A stretch of 64,000 nt of DNA from Cytobacillus oceanisediminis (GTDB taxonomy: Bacteria > Bacillota > Bacilli > Bacillales > Cytobacillaceae), in the NCBI RefSeq assembly GCF_004366035.1, contig NZ_SOEE01000002.1, forward strand, positions 372,001-436,000. Direction: 5' to 3'. The notes beneath the pieces were generated by a model, which saw nothing but the letters and a program-made list of their open reading frames with translations, was not told the origin of the DNA and made no database searches. The translations under genes were made by a program, and so were the position numbers. Position 1 is the first letter of the stretch; every line of letters begins with the position of its first letter. Shown here in pieces: positions 43,613 to 52,171 of the stretch.

Positions 43613-44491
43613 ATGGATGGGATCAGGATGTTATTTGGCTGTCACGTAAGCATAAGGGAAGGATATTTAGGAGCTGCAAAAGCTGCAAGGGCCAGGAATG
43701 CTTCTGCCTTTCAGTACTTTCCAAAGAATCCAAGAAGCTTGAGCGTAAAGGATTTTAATCGGGAGGATGCTGCTCTTTGCAGGGCATTTTGCAAAGAACA
43801 TGAAATCTTCTCGATTGCACATACTCCTTACCCAACTAGCCTCACACCTCACCCGGAGAAACAAGAGCTGACGATTAATTCTTTGCTGAATGACCTGGAA
43901 ATAGCCAGTGCCTGTGGCTCGGCAGGAGTGGTTGTACATTTTGGAAACCCAATCAGCAACAAGGATTCGCTTGCAGGGTATCAATTAATGATTGAAATTC
44001 TTAATCAAATCCTCTCCTGCCGGGAAGACCATTGCTTAATCCTGCTTGAAAACACTGCTGGCCACCCTGGGTCAATGGGTACAACAATTGAGGAGCTTGT
44101 TCAGGTTCGGAGCCTGTGTGAACACCGGGATCAGATTGGTTTTTGCCTGGATACCTGCCATGCCTTTGACAGCAATCTCTGGAATGGAGAGAATCTAAAT
44201 GAATTTCTAAAAAAAGGGGAAGAGCTGGGCTATTTCGATCATCTTAAAGCCATTCACTTTAATAACTCCAAATATCCAGCAGGCTCAGGCAAGGACAGAC
44301 ACGCCAATATATTTAACAAAGGTCATATAACTGAGAAACAATTTGATCAGCTTATCAAAGCTGAACCACTTCGAGGATTGCCATTAATTCTTGAAACACC
44401 TTCTGGTGAAGGAATTGAACATCATGAAGAAATTGAGCTTCTAATTAAAAGATGGGGAAACAGCCATGACAAAAAGCCTGCTGTATTATAG
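43613..44491 (+). CDS. Deoxyribonuclease IV-like AP endonuclease
   Basis: A 292-aa xylose-isomerase-fold protein related to Nfo. Zinc-ligand positions are visible: H in LFGCHVSI, H in IAHTPYP (about 70), VVVHFG (about 109), E in LLENTAG, D/H in CLDTCHAFDS, H in IHFNNSK, KDRHANI (D and H) and the last E in LILETPSG. It would cleave DNA at abasic sites. It is divergent from the standard Bacillus Nfo (YqfS), so it is probably a second paralog. Its ATG lies 3 bases behind the SUV3-like gene with GAAGGTAACG as ribosome-binding site; an internal ATG at 43628 is an alternative. The stop codon sits in the terminator loop. Confidence 0.85.
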   Translation: MDGIRMLFGCHVSIREGYLGAAKAARARNASAFQYFPKNPRSLSVKDFNREDAALCRAFCKEHEIFSIAHTPYPTSLTPHPEKQELTINSLLNDLEIASACGSAGVVVHFGNPISNKDSLAGYQLMIEILNQILSCREDHCLILLENTAGHPGSMGTTIEELVQVRSLCEHRDQIGFCLDTCHAFDSNLWNGENLNEFLKKGEELGYFDHLKAIHFNNSKYPAGSGKDRHANIFNKGHITEKQFDQLIKAEPLRGLPLILETPSGEGIEHHEEIELLIKRWGNSHDKKPAVL

Positions 44492-44501
44492 CAGGCTTTT
44501 T
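44471..44501. terminator. Bidirectional intrinsic terminator
   Basis: Twelve-pair stem AAAAAGCCTGCT/AGCAGGCTTTTT that includes the end of the DNase IV-like gene. Confidence 0.92.
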
Positions 44502-44513
44502 AGGTCATGCCAA

Positions 44514-45647
44514 TTAAGGTTTTAAAACTACCTTGATGCAGCCGTCTTCATGTCCATTGAAAATTTTATAGCCATGGCTCACCTCTTCCATGTTAATCTT
44601 ATGGGTAATAATGTCTTTCGGATCAAATTCTTTATTAACGATTTTCTCATAGAGCATTGGCATAAATGGTATGACAGGTGCCTGTCCCATCTTAAGTGTA
44701 ATGTTTCTGGTGAAGAAGGCACCGAGAGGGAACATATTATAGTTTGCTCCATAGACACCGGTTATTTGAACTGTTCCGGTTTTTCTTACAGCCTTTGTCG
44801 CAATTTGAATGGGCCCCAGGGTGCCGCCTTGGAGCTTTAATTTTTGCTCTATAAACTCAAGGGGCGACTTTTTCCCGTCCATGCCTACACAATCGATTAC
44901 TATATCGGCGCCTCCCCGGGTAATTTCCTTTAAATGCTCTCCCATATCAGGATACTTGGTGAACTCGAAGACTTCCACTTTGTTTGCTGTCTTTGCGTGA
45001 TTGATCCGATAATCAAGGTAATCAACTGCAATAACACGTTCCGCGCCTTCCATCCATGCAAATTTCTGCGCCATTAATCCAACCGGGCCACAGCCAAGGA
45101 CAATAACTGTATCTCCCTTTTTAACACCGGCGTTAACAACGCTCCAATAAGCCGTCGGAAGTACATCTGACAAAAATAATAGAGACTCATCTTCCAATTC
45201 ACAGGATTCCGGAACCAGAAACGGCGTGTAATTGCCAAAAGGGACTTTTAGATATTCTGCCTGCCCGCCTGGATGATTCCCGAATTTCTCTGTGTATCCG
45301 AAGTATCCCCCTGAATCATAATGCGGGTTGGAATTATCACATTGGCTGGTTTGATCCTGCTGGCAATAAATGCACTGGCCGCAGGATACATTGAATGGGA
45401 TTACGACTCTGTCCCCTTTTTTTACTTTTGTTACATCTGGTCCAGTCTCTTCCACAATGCCCATTGGTTCATGACCAATAATATAACCCTCTGGGAGGGG
45501 CATGTTGCCCTGGTATAAGTGCAGGTCAGAACCGCAGATAGCTGTGGATGTAATTTTAACGATAATATCATCTTTCTTTTCAAGCTTAGGGTCATCCACA
45601 TTTGTTACAGCTACGCGATTTGGCCCCTGATAGGTTACCGCCTTCAT
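44514..45647 (-). CDS. Zinc-dependent alcohol dehydrogenase (formaldehyde-dehydrogenase-like)
   Basis: A 377-aa MDR-family enzyme. Catalytic zinc ligands: C in AICGSDLH, HE in IIGHEP; structural zinc cysteines in SCGQCIYCQQ.....C; NAD-binding VLGCGPVGLMA (about 180-190). Overall it resembles glutathione-independent formaldehyde/alcohol dehydrogenases (threonine-dehydrogenase-like subgroup). Substrate unknown. The start at 45647 has GGAG 9 bases upstream; an in-frame TTG at 45656 is less likely. Monocistronic. Confidence 0.88.
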   Translation of the reverse strand: MKAVTYQGPNRVAVTNVDDPKLEKKDDIIVKITSTAICGSDLHLYQGNMPLPEGYIIGHEPMGIVEETGPDVTKVKKGDRVVIPFNVSCGQCIYCQQDQTSQCDNSNPHYDSGGYFGYTEKFGNHPGGQAEYLKVPFGNYTPFLVPESCELEDESLLFLSDVLPTAYWSVVNAGVKKGDTVIVLGCGPVGLMAQKFAWMEGAERVIAVDYLDYRINHAKTANKVEVFEFTKYPDMGEHLKEITRGGADIVIDCVGMDGKKSPLEFIEQKLKLQGGTLGPIQIATKAVRKTGTVQITGVYGANYNMFPLGAFFTRNITLKMGQAPVIPFMPMLYEKIVNKEFDPKDIITHKINMEEVSHGYKIFNGHEDGCIKVVLKP

Positions 45648-45859
45648 ATACAACACTCCATAAATTAAGATTTTTATCAGTATAAAATATCAATAAAACG
45701 GTAAACAAAAATTGGTTTGTTATACTTTTTACAGATTCATCTTAGAGGCAATAATATAAGTTTCGCTCATCTGTATTTTATTATTCGTTTTACATTTTAA
45801 AATGGTGGAAGACACTCGAGCTTTTAGGAAGCCAGTACATTTGAAAGAGGGGATTAACC

Positions 45860-46852
45860 TTGAAAATAAGCATTTTGGATCAGGCTCCCATTTCATCGGG
45901 ATATTCAGCCAAGGAAGCACTGGAAGCTTCAGCACAGCTGGCTCAGTCAGCAGAGAGGCTCGGCTACACAAGATATTGGATTGCAGAACATCATGATTTA
46001 TCCGGCTTTGCCTGTTCAGCTCCAGAAATCATGTTGAGTTATATCGGTGCAAAAACAAAAAAAATACGGATTGGTGCAGGTGCTATACTGCTGCCGCATT
46101 ATAAACCATACAAAATTGCGGAATCGTTCAATATGCTTGCTACATTGTTTCCTGGCAGAGTAGATCTGGGAATCGGAAGGGCACCAGGAGGATCGGCAGA
46201 AGCGTCTATGGCGCTTTCCGATAATTTCCTTGAAGGTGTCCGCAAAATGCCTGATAAGGTGATGGAACTTCTTCAATTTTTAAATAATGATTTTTCAGAG
46301 GATCACATGTTTGCTAAAATATCTGCTTCACCTCTGCCAGAAATTAGCCCGGAACCATGGTTATTGGGGACAAGCAGGAAAAGTTCTTTAATGGCTGCTG
46401 AGTCTGGAACTGCTTATGCATTTGGTCAATTCATGAGTGAAAAAGATGGAGAAGACATCATAAAACAATATAGGGAAAATTTTATTGAAAGGGGACTTAT
46501 ACAGAAACCAAAAGTTATTTTAACAGTTTCAGCTATATGCGCTGATTCAACATATGAGGCTAAAGAGCTGGCACTCAGCAGTATGCTTTGGAAGATAAAA
46601 GCAGAAAACAGGGAAGGCAATGACGGGATTCCTTCCATTGAAGAAGCAAAAAACTATTTTAGCAGCCTGGATGTGGAGCCATTTAACAATAGACACCGCA
46701 TTATTATTGGAAATCCGAAAGAAGTTGCCGAGCAGCTGAAGGATATGAAGCAGCTGTACCAAGCAGATGAGATTATGATTGTTACCATCGTTCACCGTTA
46801 TGAAGACCGTTTGCGCTCATATGAATTAATCGCCAAAGAAATGATCAAATAA
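45860..46852 (+). CDS. LLM-class flavin oxidoreductase (YceB-like)
   Basis: A 330-aa luciferase-like monooxygenase-fold protein. Landmarks are SILDQAPISSG, YWIAEHHD, IRIGAGAILLPHY, FPGRVDLGIGRAPGG and PWLLGTSRKSS. This is the MsnO8/YceB subgroup with FMN-type cofactor; substrate unknown. The start is TTG at 45860, 8 bases after GAGGGG, since homologs begin exactly with M-K-I-S-I-L-D. No partner flavin reductase is adjacent. Confidence 0.88.
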   Translation: MKISILDQAPISSGYSAKEALEASAQLAQSAERLGYTRYWIAEHHDLSGFACSAPEIMLSYIGAKTKKIRIGAGAILLPHYKPYKIAESFNMLATLFPGRVDLGIGRAPGGSAEASMALSDNFLEGVRKMPDKVMELLQFLNNDFSEDHMFAKISASPLPEISPEPWLLGTSRKSSLMAAESGTAYAFGQFMSEKDGEDIIKQYRENFIERGLIQKPKVILTVSAICADSTYEAKELALSSMLWKIKAENREGNDGIPSIEEAKNYFSSLDVEPFNNRHRIIIGNPKEVAEQLKDMKQLYQADEIMIVTIVHRYEDRLRSYELIAKEMIK

Positions 46853-46938
46853 ATATAAAATTAATGAATCTTGCCCTATTAATTTGAATACATATTCATG
46901 GAAACCAACTATGGAATTTTTCAAAAGGGGCGGTAAAT

Positions 46939-47400
46939 ATGGCAAGCTGCACACATCAGGCAGAAGTGAACGTGCCAATAACGGCAATATGGAATTTTGT
47001 CAGTAACATTGGAAACTGGGCTCCCTTAGTACCCGGTTACATTACACATGAGGTACTAAGTGAAAAAGAGTCTACCTGGAGCTTTAAAAGCGATATGGGG
47101 ATCATTAAGAAAAAAATCGAATTGAAGGTGGATATAACAAGCTGGCAGGAACCAACCAAGGTAACCTTTCAATTAACAGGGCTTAATGAGAAATTTACTG
47201 GACATGGGTATTTTCTTGCTTCCAAAGGAAGGAATAATAATAACTTGATGACAGGCGCGCTTCAAATTACCGCTGAGGGTATGATGGCTAAAGTGGCCAA
47301 TTCATTGCTTAATACATCACTTCCGGAAATTACTGCTGAGCTTACTGAAGCTGTTGCTTTGAAGCTGGAACAGAATTATAAAGAACATGCAGGCGTATAG
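46939..47400 (+). CDS. SRPBCC/CoxG-like lipid-binding domain protein
   Basis: A 153-aa protein with the START-like fold: initial strand SCTHQAEVNVPITAIWNFVS, a W..LVPG motif, and a C-terminal long helix (LPEITAELTEAVALKLEQ). CoxG-type proteins share this layout and associate with membranes or CO dehydrogenase assembly; no cox genes are here, so a general ligand-binding role is more cautious. Start follows AAAGGGGCGG. Terminated by a hairpin at 47416. Confidence 0.75.
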   Translation: MASCTHQAEVNVPITAIWNFVSNIGNWAPLVPGYITHEVLSEKESTWSFKSDMGIIKKKIELKVDITSWQEPTKVTFQLTGLNEKFTGHGYFLASKGRNNNNLMTGALQITAEGMMAKVANSLLNTSLPEITAELTEAVALKLEQNYKEHAGV

Positions 47401-47415
47401 TTTTTAGTGCAACGC

Positions 47416-47444
47416 AAAGAACTCATTAACTTGAGTTCTTTTTT
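47416..47444. terminator. Bidirectional terminator
   Basis: Stem AAAGAACTCA/TGAGTTCTTT followed by TTTTT between convergent genes. Confidence 0.8.
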
Positions 47445-47450
47445 AATCCC

Positions 47451-47975
47451 TTATTTCGTATATCGATTGGCATAGCTGGATGCAACGAATGCTTCCGGCT
47501 TGATTTTTGGCTCGAGCCCGATCGATTCTATCCTTGATACCATTTCACTAACAAATTCCCTGGTCTTATTCCTTTTCCCAGATCCGATATCCATATGCCC
47601 TTCCATTGAGAAGGACCCGCCTTTATAAAGAAATGGAAGTACGATATCAAACATTTTATCTTTGCATTCCTCAGTAAATAAGGAGACGACTTCTTCCGTC
47701 AGCGAGGTTTCAAATGAGATTCTCTCATGCAGGTGCACCATTTTCCTTGGAATAATTGTCTTTCTAATACATGCCCAGGCACCTTTCCGTTCATTTTGAA
47801 TAACAATTCCGGTTATGAACACTGTTCGATTGCAATGAACCTGTGAATCAGTCCCAATCATCAAGCGGAAGTTCCCATCAGGATTTCGCCTCATGAAAAG
47901 TAAAATACGATTGAATACCTGCTCAAACGTCAAATTCCGCTCCTGGAGATTTTGAAATTTATATTCAGCACTCAC
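47451..47975 (-). CDS. ykuK: YkuK family RNase H-like protein
   Basis: A 174-aa protein (DUF458 family) with the conserved LTFEQVFNRI, LMIGTDSQVHCNRTVFITGI (acidic residue on an RNase H-like strand), RISFETSLTEEV and the Gly-rich GHMDIGSGKRNKT loop. B. subtilis YkuK has the same length and motifs. Acidic residues suggest a metal-dependent nuclease fold, but no activity is proven. It starts at ATG 47975 with a weak GGTGAGTG context. Confidence 0.85.
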   Translation of the reverse strand: MSAEYKFQNLQERNLTFEQVFNRILLFMRRNPDGNFRLMIGTDSQVHCNRTVFITGIVIQNERKGAWACIRKTIIPRKMVHLHERISFETSLTEEVVSLFTEECKDKMFDIVLPFLYKGGSFSMEGHMDIGSGKRNKTREFVSEMVSRIESIGLEPKIKPEAFVASSYANRYTK

Positions 47976-48181
47976 CTATTATCACCACATTAAGTAATTT
48001 GTCTGGGAGCAACACTCTTCCACAACCTTTAACTTAAGATGTTAGACTTTTACTACCATTATATTGAGAGGCTCCGAACAAGTTGTTTATTTTTTGAAAA
48101 AATTATATTTAGCATTGTTTAAAGGCTGGATGAATGGGAATGCGCAGATTGATCAAAACTATGGGCAAAGGAGGAACACAT

Positions 48182-48625
48182 ATGAATAAAACATTAATTG
48201 TTGTACTTAAATTTGTATCAAGCATGATTGCTTTTGCCATAGCACTTGATTTATTTTTCGATGCAACATTTGCCGATATTGTTTCTTTCAGCCTACTGGT
48301 AACGGTTATGTCCTATATGCTTGGTGATCGGATAATTCTCCCCCGCCTGGGAAACCGGAATGCCCTCATTGCTGACTTTTTCCTTGTTTATGCATCTGTA
48401 TGGGTTTTTGGGAGTGTATTGCTTAACAGTTACTTGCAAATAGCGTGGGGAAGTGTCATTGCAGCTGGAATTATCACTCTTTCCGAAGTCTTTGTGCACC
48501 GCTATCTCCAGAAAGGGGCCGACGTTAGCCAGGAGGAAAATAGCAAAGAAGCGGCCTTAAATCCGCGGCTGGCGTATGGAATGGAAATGGCCGAAGAAAA
48601 AGAGCCAACAAAGGACTGGGATTGA
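48182..48625 (+). CDS. YndM-like membrane protein (DUF2512)
   Basis: A 147-aa protein with four predicted transmembrane helices (about 6-27, 31-50, 58-78, 82-104), then an acidic cytoplasmic tail with LNPRLAYGMEMAEEKEP. This matches the DUF2512/YndM family of Bacillus. Function unknown. Start 48182 has AAGGAGGAA 6 bases upstream; an upstream in-frame ATG at 48134 is less likely. Confidence 0.8.
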   Translation: MNKTLIVVLKFVSSMIAFAIALDLFFDATFADIVSFSLLVTVMSYMLGDRIILPRLGNRNALIADFFLVYASVWVFGSVLLNSYLQIAWGSVIAAGIITLSEVFVHRYLQKGADVSQEENSKEAALNPRLAYGMEMAEEKEPTKDWD

Positions 48626-48642
48626 CTGAATAGTAAGCAACT

Positions 48643-48682
48643 AAACCCAATGCAGACTTATCGGTCGGTATTGGGTTTTTTA
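48643..48682 (+). terminator. Intrinsic terminator
   Basis: Stem AAACCCAAT/ATTGGGTTT with a long loop and T-run. Confidence 0.75.
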
Positions 48683-48801
48683 AATCAGAATAAGAATACC
48701 TTGCTATTTTGCCATCAAACATCCAATATTAATAAGGGTGAAATTTCTTTAAATCTTCACCTGAGCCTCTAATAAAGAAAGTAAAGAAAGCAGGGACTTA
48801 T

Positions 48802-50193
48802 TTGCAGGATTTTTTAACATTAGGTATTTCAACTAAACTCACCAATATATTGCTGAGCCATGGCATTGGAAAACCCACTCCCATTCAGGAGCAGGCAATA
48901 CCCGCTGTGATGGAGGGCAGGGATATTATTGCACAGGCACAGACTGGAACTGGCAAAACATTCGCCTTTATTCTGCCGATTCTTGAGAAGCTTGACCCGA
49001 ATGCTGTCCATATTCAAGCTCTGATTGTGACACCGACAAGGGAATTAGCTCTGCAGATTACAGAAGAAGTTCAAAAACTGATTGCAGGCTATGATGATTT
49101 AGAGGTATTAGCCGTTTATGGGGGGCAAGATGTGGACAAGCAGCTCAACAAGCTGAAGAAAAAGGTCCAAATTGTCGTTGGTACGCCTGGCCGGCTTCTC
49201 GATCATATTAAGAGGAAAACGATTGATTTATCACAAGCAGATTTTTTAGTATTGGATGAAGCCGATCAAATGCTCCATATTGGCTTCCTGGATGAAGTGG
49301 AAGATATTATTAAAGAAACACCAGTCAAAAGACAGACCATGTTATTTTCTGCAACAATACCAGCAGAAATCAGGAATCTCGCCAGGAAACATATGAAAGA
49401 ACCAGAGTATATGCAAATCGAAAAAACACAAGGACCAGCACAATCAGTCAAGCAAATCGCCATACATACGATCGACCGTGCCAAGCAGGCCACACTCATG
49501 CAATTAATTCAAACTCACAGACCTTATTTAGCAGTCATCTTTTGCCGGACCAAACGCAGGGTTAGCAAGCTTAATGATGTACTAAAATCAAATGGCTTCG
49601 AATGTGATGAGCTTCACGGAGATTTATCTCAGTCCAAACGGGAACAAGTGATGAAACGATTCAGGGACGCAGAATTACAGCTATTAATAGCAACTGATGT
49701 AGCTGCAAGGGGACTTGATGTGGAAGGTGTCACACATGTATTTAATTATGATATTCCACTGGATCCGGAAAGCTATGTTCACCGCATCGGAAGAACGGGA
49801 AGGGCTGGCATGAAGGGGATGGCAATCACTTTTTATTCATCCGCAGATAAACCGCTTCTTGAAGCAATTGAAAAAGGGCTGAACATTACAATTTCCAAGC
49901 AGAACCTTGGCAATAGCCAGGAAAGGCAAAAGCCTTCCAGGCCATCAGAAAAAAACTCTCAAGCGCGAAAAAGCCCAGCTTCACCTGGAAGAAAGAAAAA
50001 TGATAATCGGGAAGATACAGACAGAAAAAAGAATGAAGGCAAAACTTCCCCGGCAAAGAGCAGAAAAGGGCAAAGGAAAAATTCAAAACCATCGAATTCA
50101 GCTGGTAATGTAAACCGCAGCAAATCACAATCAAAAAAGAAGACTTCAGCGCCTAAATCTGTGAGTAACATGTCAAAAAGACGCGGAAGGTAG
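48802..50193 (+). CDS. DEAD-box RNA helicase
   Basis: A 463-aa ATP-dependent RNA helicase. Motifs in order: Q motif (KPTPIQEQAIP), Walker A AQTGTGKT, PTRELA, TPGRLLDH, DEAD (VLDEADQM), SAT, then HGDLSQ, ATDVAARGLD and HRIGRTGRAG. The C-terminal 90 residues are a basic, Ser/Lys/Arg-rich disordered tail likely to bind RNA. It belongs to the Csh group used for ribosome assembly and cold adaptation, but which one is not clear. It starts with TTG at 48802 with a modest ribosome-binding site. The next gene follows 22 bases after the stop. Confidence 0.92.
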   Translation: MQDFLTLGISTKLTNILLSHGIGKPTPIQEQAIPAVMEGRDIIAQAQTGTGKTFAFILPILEKLDPNAVHIQALIVTPTRELALQITEEVQKLIAGYDDLEVLAVYGGQDVDKQLNKLKKKVQIVVGTPGRLLDHIKRKTIDLSQADFLVLDEADQMLHIGFLDEVEDIIKETPVKRQTMLFSATIPAEIRNLARKHMKEPEYMQIEKTQGPAQSVKQIAIHTIDRAKQATLMQLIQTHRPYLAVIFCRTKRRVSKLNDVLKSNGFECDELHGDLSQSKREQVMKRFRDAELQLLIATDVAARGLDVEGVTHVFNYDIPLDPESYVHRIGRTGRAGMKGMAITFYSSADKPLLEAIEKGLNITISKQNLGNSQERQKPSRPSEKNSQARKSPASPGRKKNDNREDTDRKKNEGKTSPAKSRKGQRKNSKPSNSAGNVNRSKSQSKKKTSAPKSVSNMSKRRGR

Positions 50194-50215
50194 CCATAAT
50201 TAAAGGAGGAGCGAA

Positions 50216-50797
50216 ATGTTAAAAGAACGGATTGAAAATCATCTCAAGGAACAAGGAAACGAAATATACAAAGAAGAAAAAGAATTTGCTGAAAAGCATC
50301 AGCTATTATCCAATGCTGAATCGTTAATTATAAAAAATCCTAAAACCCGCTTTGCAAATGCTTATATAGAGAGAGGAAACAAGGAAACAGAAGAAGTCCT
50401 CTCACAGGAGACGCCCGATTTTCTAAACCAGCCTATCGATTATTTTGTGAAAAATATTAAAGAGTTTATGTACCTTGAATCTGAATGGTTTGTGATTATT
50501 GGTGCAGACGCCATCTCATTTGAATTCGATGACCTTTTCCGAACCTATGATGTCATGCTTGGACTAAAATTGCCTAAAAAGAAAGCAGAAACAATAAGGT
50601 CATATTTAAAAAGAACATTACAAGGTGATTCAGCAACATTTGATTTAATGTTTAACCAGCAAGATGGGTTATGGGAACTCAATTTTGCATTGGATGACTT
50701 GGAAGGCTTTGAAGAAGATATGACCATAAATGATGCTTACAATCTAATTTACAGATATCTATTCTTATTGGCAGAAACAATTGAGGAAGTGAACTAA
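50216..50797 (+). CDS. Hypothetical protein, 193 aa
   Basis: Soluble, acidic, probably alpha/beta protein (starts MLKERIENHLKEQGNEIYKE; ends in a long helix YNLIYRYLFLLAETIEEVN). A middle segment, TFDLMFNQQDGLWELNFALD, suggests a beta-sheet. An ideal AAAGGAGGAG ribosome-binding site lies just upstream, and the 22-bp gap indicates cotranscription with the DEAD helicase. I do not recognise the family. Confidence 0.7.
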   Translation: MLKERIENHLKEQGNEIYKEEKEFAEKHQLLSNAESLIIKNPKTRFANAYIERGNKETEEVLSQETPDFLNQPIDYFVKNIKEFMYLESEWFVIIGADAISFEFDDLFRTYDVMLGLKLPKKKAETIRSYLKRTLQGDSATFDLMFNQQDGLWELNFALDDLEGFEEDMTINDAYNLIYRYLFLLAETIEEVN

Positions 50798-50828
50798 AAA
50801 AGCGGTTCAATCGAGCTGCTTTTTTTAT
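50796..50828 (+). terminator. Weak intrinsic terminator
   Basis: Stem AGCGG/CTGCT (one G-T pair) with 10-base loop and TTTTTTT. Confidence 0.6.
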
Positions 50829-50908
50829 TTATTTTTTTACCATACCACGGATATTTCTATATAAAATTCTGCATGATAAAGATTGTTAATAAAAAAGGAG
50901 GAATCTAA

Positions 50909-51565
50909 TTGGAAAATCAGCCTAACCAAATGCATCAAAATATGCATACAGGAAATATACCTCAGCAGCTCAACCATGGAGCACATGAAGTTCTTGATGT
51001 TCATGAGGTTTTATCAGGTACAGTCGGCACCTTAAACACATACTCACTATTACGTCAGCACGTACAAGATCAGGAACTGGCAAGTATAATGGACCGCCAG
51101 TATCAATTTGTGCAGGAGGAATACAATACTACACTGGAATGTTTCCAGACAGGTAAAGATCCTTCTATACCAACACAGAGCTATAAAATGAACCAGGATA
51201 ATGATTTTATTTATGGTTTAAAGCCTTCTCAGCCAAAAAAGCCAATCCAATCTGTCACCGAAATGAATGAAGAAACAGTTTCCGGCTGCCTTCTGGGAGC
51301 ATTAAAATCGGCCGCTTCCATGAAAACCATGGCTGCACTCGAAACAACAAATCCAGTTGTTCGGAGAGTACTGGCTGATTCAGTCCCAAATTGCATTGAG
51401 ATGGCTTATGAACTTTCAATTTATCAAAACAAACATCATTATTACCAGGTACCTCAGTTTGCACAGCAGGATATGCAGCAAATGTTAAATGCATATGCAC
51501 CTGCACAGGGGCATATGCAAAACCCTGCTCAAGGGCAAATGCCAAACCCTAACATTCCTCATTAA
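50909..51565 (+). CDS. Spore coat protein, CotF/YhcQ-like
   Basis: A 218-aa protein whose centre (about 25-95 and 115-175) is the CotF-type ferritin-like helical domain: HEVLSGTVGTLNTYSLLRQH, QYQFVQEEYNTTLECF and PNCIEMAYELSIYQNKH. The C-terminal tail repeats GxMxNPAQGQMPNPN, Gln/Pro-rich as in coat proteins. It starts with TTG, 8 bases after AAGGAGGAA. Likely a mother-cell product placed on the spore. Confidence 0.85.
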   Translation: MENQPNQMHQNMHTGNIPQQLNHGAHEVLDVHEVLSGTVGTLNTYSLLRQHVQDQELASIMDRQYQFVQEEYNTTLECFQTGKDPSIPTQSYKMNQDNDFIYGLKPSQPKKPIQSVTEMNEETVSGCLLGALKSAASMKTMAALETTNPVVRRVLADSVPNCIEMAYELSIYQNKHHYYQVPQFAQQDMQQMLNAYAPAQGHMQNPAQGQMPNPNIPH

Positions 51566-51566
51566 A

Positions 51567-51601
51567 AGAGAGCCCCTTGGTAATATGCCAAGGGGCTTTT
51601 A
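51567..51601 (+). terminator. Terminator of the coat protein gene
   Basis: Stem AGCCCCTTGG/CCAAGGGGCT with a 7-base loop, then TTTT. Confidence 0.9.
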
Positions 51602-51620
51602 CAGTCTTTTGCTTATGTGG

Positions 51621-51914
51621 TTATTTAAAGGTCTCATTTGATAATGGAGAGCCAGCAGCTGTATGCTGATTCATCCAATCAAGAGACACTCTGGAAACTG
51701 TCTGCCAATCCGGAATCTTATCTTTATTTTTCTCAATCCAGCTCATTGCGAATTGGGAATCAATTCCTTTTTTCTCACATTGGCTTAAAAAATCCAGTAC
51801 GGCTGATTGATTGAATTGATCCCAGCCTCCGCACACATTCTGCCAGATCTGCTCAATTGAAGCTTGTATGGGTGAATCGATTTCTGTACTGCCGAGTTGA
51901 TTATGGTTGCGCAT
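51621..51914 (-). CDS. Hypothetical protein, 97 aa
   Basis: Hydrophilic helical protein (MRNHNQLGSTEIDSPIQASI..., then WDQFNQSAVLDFLSQCEKKG and ISQ..WIEKNKDKIPDW). The start at 51914 has AAAGGAGAG 7 bases upstream. Tryptophan-rich for its size (five). Family not recognised; monocistronic. Confidence 0.6.
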   Translation of the reverse strand: MRNHNQLGSTEIDSPIQASIEQIWQNVCGGWDQFNQSAVLDFLSQCEKKGIDSQFAMSWIEKNKDKIPDWQTVSRVSLDWMNQHTAAGSPLSNETFK

Positions 51915-52068
51915 GCAAAACTCTCCTTTATATTTAATGTCAATTTCATTATGTCCTACGTAATTAGAAGTCATGTGTGAGGCAAAATAATCCTGAAAAA
52001 TAAAAATTTTTTTTAGGGAAGCTTAAAAATTATAGCCTGTTTATAGGATCTCATCTTAATTTTTCAGC

Positions 52069-52110
52069 AAACCATGACATTTATCATGGTTTGGACATGA
52101 CACTCATGTC
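52069..52110 (+). promoter_or_regulatory. Tandem dyads, probable DesR operator
   Basis: Two adjacent inverted repeats, AAACCATGA-N6-TCATGGTTT (52069-52092) and GACATGA-N3-TCATGTC (52094-52110), share the half-site TCATGnnT/C. Their centres are about 21.5 bp apart (two helical turns). They lie 62-103 bases upstream of the desaturase start, and desK-desR follow. A TATCAT -10-like box (52134-52139) lacks a good -35, as expected at an activated promoter. Confidence 0.7.
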
Positions 52111-52171
52111 TACAAAACCGTTTGAAAACCCTTTATCATAAGGTTAACGTCATGAAGAAGGGAATTAAAAA

